DNA from: CAVRQM01 sp964250775
Lineage (GTDB): Bacteria > Pseudomonadota > Alphaproteobacteria > Acetobacterales > Acetobacteraceae
Assembly (NCBI GenBank): GCA_964250775.1
Contig: CAXUHK010000035.1
Location: 1-28,774 of the forward strand
Direction: 5' to 3'
Length of the DNA stretch: 28,774 bases
Each line of letters starts with the position of its first letter. Position 1 is the stretch's first letter. Shown here piece by piece: positions 27,110-28,774 of the stretch. The notes below the pieces were generated by a model. It had not been told where the DNA came from and ran no database searches. It was given only the letters and a program-made list of their open reading frames with translations. The translations under genes were made by a program, and so were the position numbers.

Positions 27110-28468
27110 GCTCACTCCTTGGCGCCTTGACGGCTTTGCCGCTCGCGGGCTGCATGACCGGCCCGGTGCAGTACTATGGCGGCAACGGGGCGCCGTCGAC
27201 CCTGGTCCCCGGGGTGGCCGGCGAGCCAGCCACCGGCGCCGGCGGCGCGGTGGCGATCCTGGCGCCACTGAGCGGCCCCAACGCCGAGCGCGGCAAGGCT
27301 CTGGTGCAGGCGGCGCAACTGGCGCTGAGCGCCCCCGGCTCGCCGTCGCTCGACGTGCGCGACACCGGCGGCACCGCTGCGGGCGCCGCCAGCGCCGCCG
27401 CCGCCGCCGCCAGCGCCGGCGCCCGGCTCATAATAGGCCCCCTGACCGCCCCCCCGACCGCCCCCGCGGCCGCGCCGGCCCACGGCGCCGGGCTCGGAAT
27501 CGTGCTCGACATCGTCCCCACCCACATGGNNNNNNNNNNGTCTCATCATCGGCCCGCTGACCGCCGCCGAGACCGCCGCCGCGGCGGCGCCGGCCAAGGG
27601 CGCCGGGATCGCCGTGCTGGCCTTCACCAACGACGCGGCGCAGGCGCAGCCGGGCGTCTGGCCACTCGGGCTGACGTCGGCGCAGCAGGTCCGCCGGATG
27701 GTCGCGGCGGCGTCCGAGCAGGGCCACACCCGCTTCGCCGCGGTGCTGCCTGGAAACGAGTTCGGGCACGCCATGGCCAACGCGCTGACCGAGGCCGTCG
27801 CCACCGCCGGCGCGTCGCCGCCCGCGATCCACTTCCACGGCGACGGCAACTCCAGCATCGCGCAGACCATGCGCGACACCGCCGACTACGCCAACCGGCG
27901 CGGCCCGATCGACGCTCAGATCAAGGCCGCCAAGGAGCAGCACAGTTCGCAGGGGCGCAGCGACGCCGCCGACCTGCAGAAGCGCGGCGTGCCGCCGCCG
28001 CCGTTCGACGCGCTGCTGCTGGCCGACACCGGCGAGAAGCTGGCCTGGCTGTCGACCTTCCTGGCCTATTACGACATCGACTCTTCGGTGCGGCTGATGG
28101 GTCCGGCGCTGTGGCAGCAGCCGTCGGCGCGGGCTGGCGCGTCGATCGGCGGCGCCTGGTACGCGGCCCCCGACCCTGCCTCGCGCGCCGGCTTCGAGTC
28201 CGCGTATTCCGGGAAGTTCGGCGCGCCGCCGCCCGGCCTGGCCGATTTCGCCTACGACGCCGCCTCGATCGCGCGGGTGATGGCGCAGTCGGGCGGCATC
28301 TCCGTGGCCTCGCTGACCCGGCCGGACGGTTTCGCCGGCGTCGACGGCGTGCTAGCGCTGCAGGCCGACGGCACGGTGCGGCGCGGCCTGGCGCTGTTCG
28401 AGGTCCACGGCGGCGGCGCGACAATGGTGGCTCCTTCTCCCACCAGCCTGGCTTCTCCGGGTAGCTGA
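27094..28468 (+). CDS. LppC/LpoA-like lipoprotein (penicillin-binding protein activator family)
   Basis: An outer-membrane-type lipoprotein with a periplasmic-binding-protein fold. The lipobox is ALPLAGC with the lipid-bearing Cys at residue 20 after MARRTCSLLGALT. The domain starts AVAILAPLSGPNAERGKALV and continues through LIIGPLTA, AVLPGNEFGHAMANALTEAV, PPPFDALLLADTGEKLAWL and LMGPALWQQPS. In E. coli the homologue LpoA activates penicillin-binding protein 1A; lengths and activities differ in alphaproteobacteria, so the role here is inferred. A 115-base duplicated stretch around the 10-N gap at 27530 breaks the frame; removing 115 bases restores it exactly. ATG 27094 has GGAGG about 8 bases upstream. 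Its 5' end overlaps rsmI head to head by 16 bases, the same divergent pairing as yraL-yraM. Confidence 0.88.
27427..27640. other. False gap: error-filled duplicate of one coding stretch around 10 N
   Basis: The roughly 80 bases from 27427 (CTCATAATAGGCCC...) and from 27542 (CTCATCATCGGCCC...) are the same sequence, the left copy carrying many C substitutions. Ten N lie at 27530-27539. The offset is 115 bases, not a multiple of 3, which explains the broken frame of the lipoprotein gene. Confidence 0.9.
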
Positions 28469-28470
28469 CG

Positions 28471-28774
28471 ATGCGATGGCGCCTGCTGCTGGTCAGCGGA
28501 GGCGCCATCGCGGCCATTCCGTCGCTCGGCCTGCTGGGCCTGATCGGCAGCGGCGCCGCCGCGGCCGGGCCGGCGGGGTTGGGGTTGGCCCCCCCGCGCC
28601 CGGCGGCGGCGGGGCGGGGGGCGGGGGGGGGGGGCGACCTGGAGCGGCTGGCCGAGACCCTGCGCCGCGCGGCGCTGGAGGGCCGAGCCGGCCCTGCTCC
28701 CACATCGCCCCCCCCCAGCCTGCCGCCGGGCGCCCGCAACCCGCGCGGCGGCGCGCCGTTGGCGGGCCCCCAGG
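28471..28774 (+). CDS. Unrecognised protein with N-terminal hydrophobic segment, cut by window end
   Basis: An open frame from ATG 28471 runs to the last base, 101 codons. It starts MRWRLLLVSGGAIAAIPS and continues with GLLGLIGSGAAAAG, a signal peptide or membrane anchor, then LERLAETLRRAALEGRAG and a Pro/Gly-rich tail. It follows the lipoprotein stop by 2 bases, so it is probably in the same operon. In E. coli and many other genomes the next gene is yraN, and this does not look like YraN. G- and C-runs near 28605-28632 and 28707-28720 look like sequencing artefacts, so the frame beyond about residue 45 is doubtful. Confidence 0.5.
   Translation, partial: MRWRLLLVSGGAIAAIPSLGLLGLIGSGAAAAGPAGLGLAPPRPAAAGRGAGGGGDLERLAETLRRAALEGRAGPAPTSPPPSLPPGARNPRGGAPLAGPQ

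Overview
The window is a roughly 70%+ GC, densely packed bacterial chromosome segment. Its gene content (YcaO next to a haem peroxidase, selenocysteine formate dehydrogenase with an NrfD-type subunit, HemW, an LppC-type lipoprotein beside rsmI) and an alphaproteobacterial-style intergenic palindrome suggest an alphaproteobacterium, perhaps Rhodospirillales/Acetobacteraceae. That placement is inference; no rRNA or marker tree is available here. It is a draft scaffold: six runs of exactly 10 N, most flanked by G- or C-rich junk that looks like low-quality contig ends. Four genes (NrfD, dppA, rsmI, lppC) appear frameshifted only because of these joins. For two of them the sequence itself shows the gap to be false.

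Layout. 1-2656: a divergent pair, an animal-type haem peroxidase (minus, cut by the window edge) and a YcaO-domain protein (plus). The YcaO frame has a REP-like palindrome embedded in it. 2668-4304: a Crp/Fnr regulator coupled to an AEC-family permease. 4401-12244 and on to 13409: a selenium/formate island with selD, selB, the tRNA for selenocysteine, then a formate dehydrogenase operon. That operon holds a catalytic subunit whose in-frame TGA at 8218-8220 is read as selenocysteine, two small unrecognised proteins, an iron-sulfur subunit and an NrfD-like membrane subunit. selA, fdhD and fdhE are not in the window.

13372-20706: a peptide-uptake operon on the minus strand (binding protein, two permeases, two ATPases) ending in a proline-iminopeptidase-like hydrolase. 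A second hydrolase of the same family diverges from it. 20888-25202: M32 carboxypeptidase, aldo/keto reductase, YceI-family protein and HemW, all on the minus strand with stop/start overlaps. 25332-26099: TauE/SafE permease. 26104-28468: rsmI and an LppC/LpoA-like lipoprotein, head to head with overlapping 5' ends as in the enterobacterial yraL-yraM pair. The window ends in an open frame of unknown function.

Working together: SelD makes selenophosphate, tRNA-Sec and SelB deliver selenocysteine to the UGA codon of fdhA, and FdhA-FdhB-NrfD should oxidise formate and feed electrons to the quinone pool. The peptide transporter with flanking S33 peptidases and the nearby M32 carboxypeptidase forms a plausible peptide-scavenging unit. 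The most unusual parts are the peroxidase-YcaO pair with its palindrome-bearing reading frame, the selenocysteine island, and the two small proteins inserted between fdhA and fdhB.
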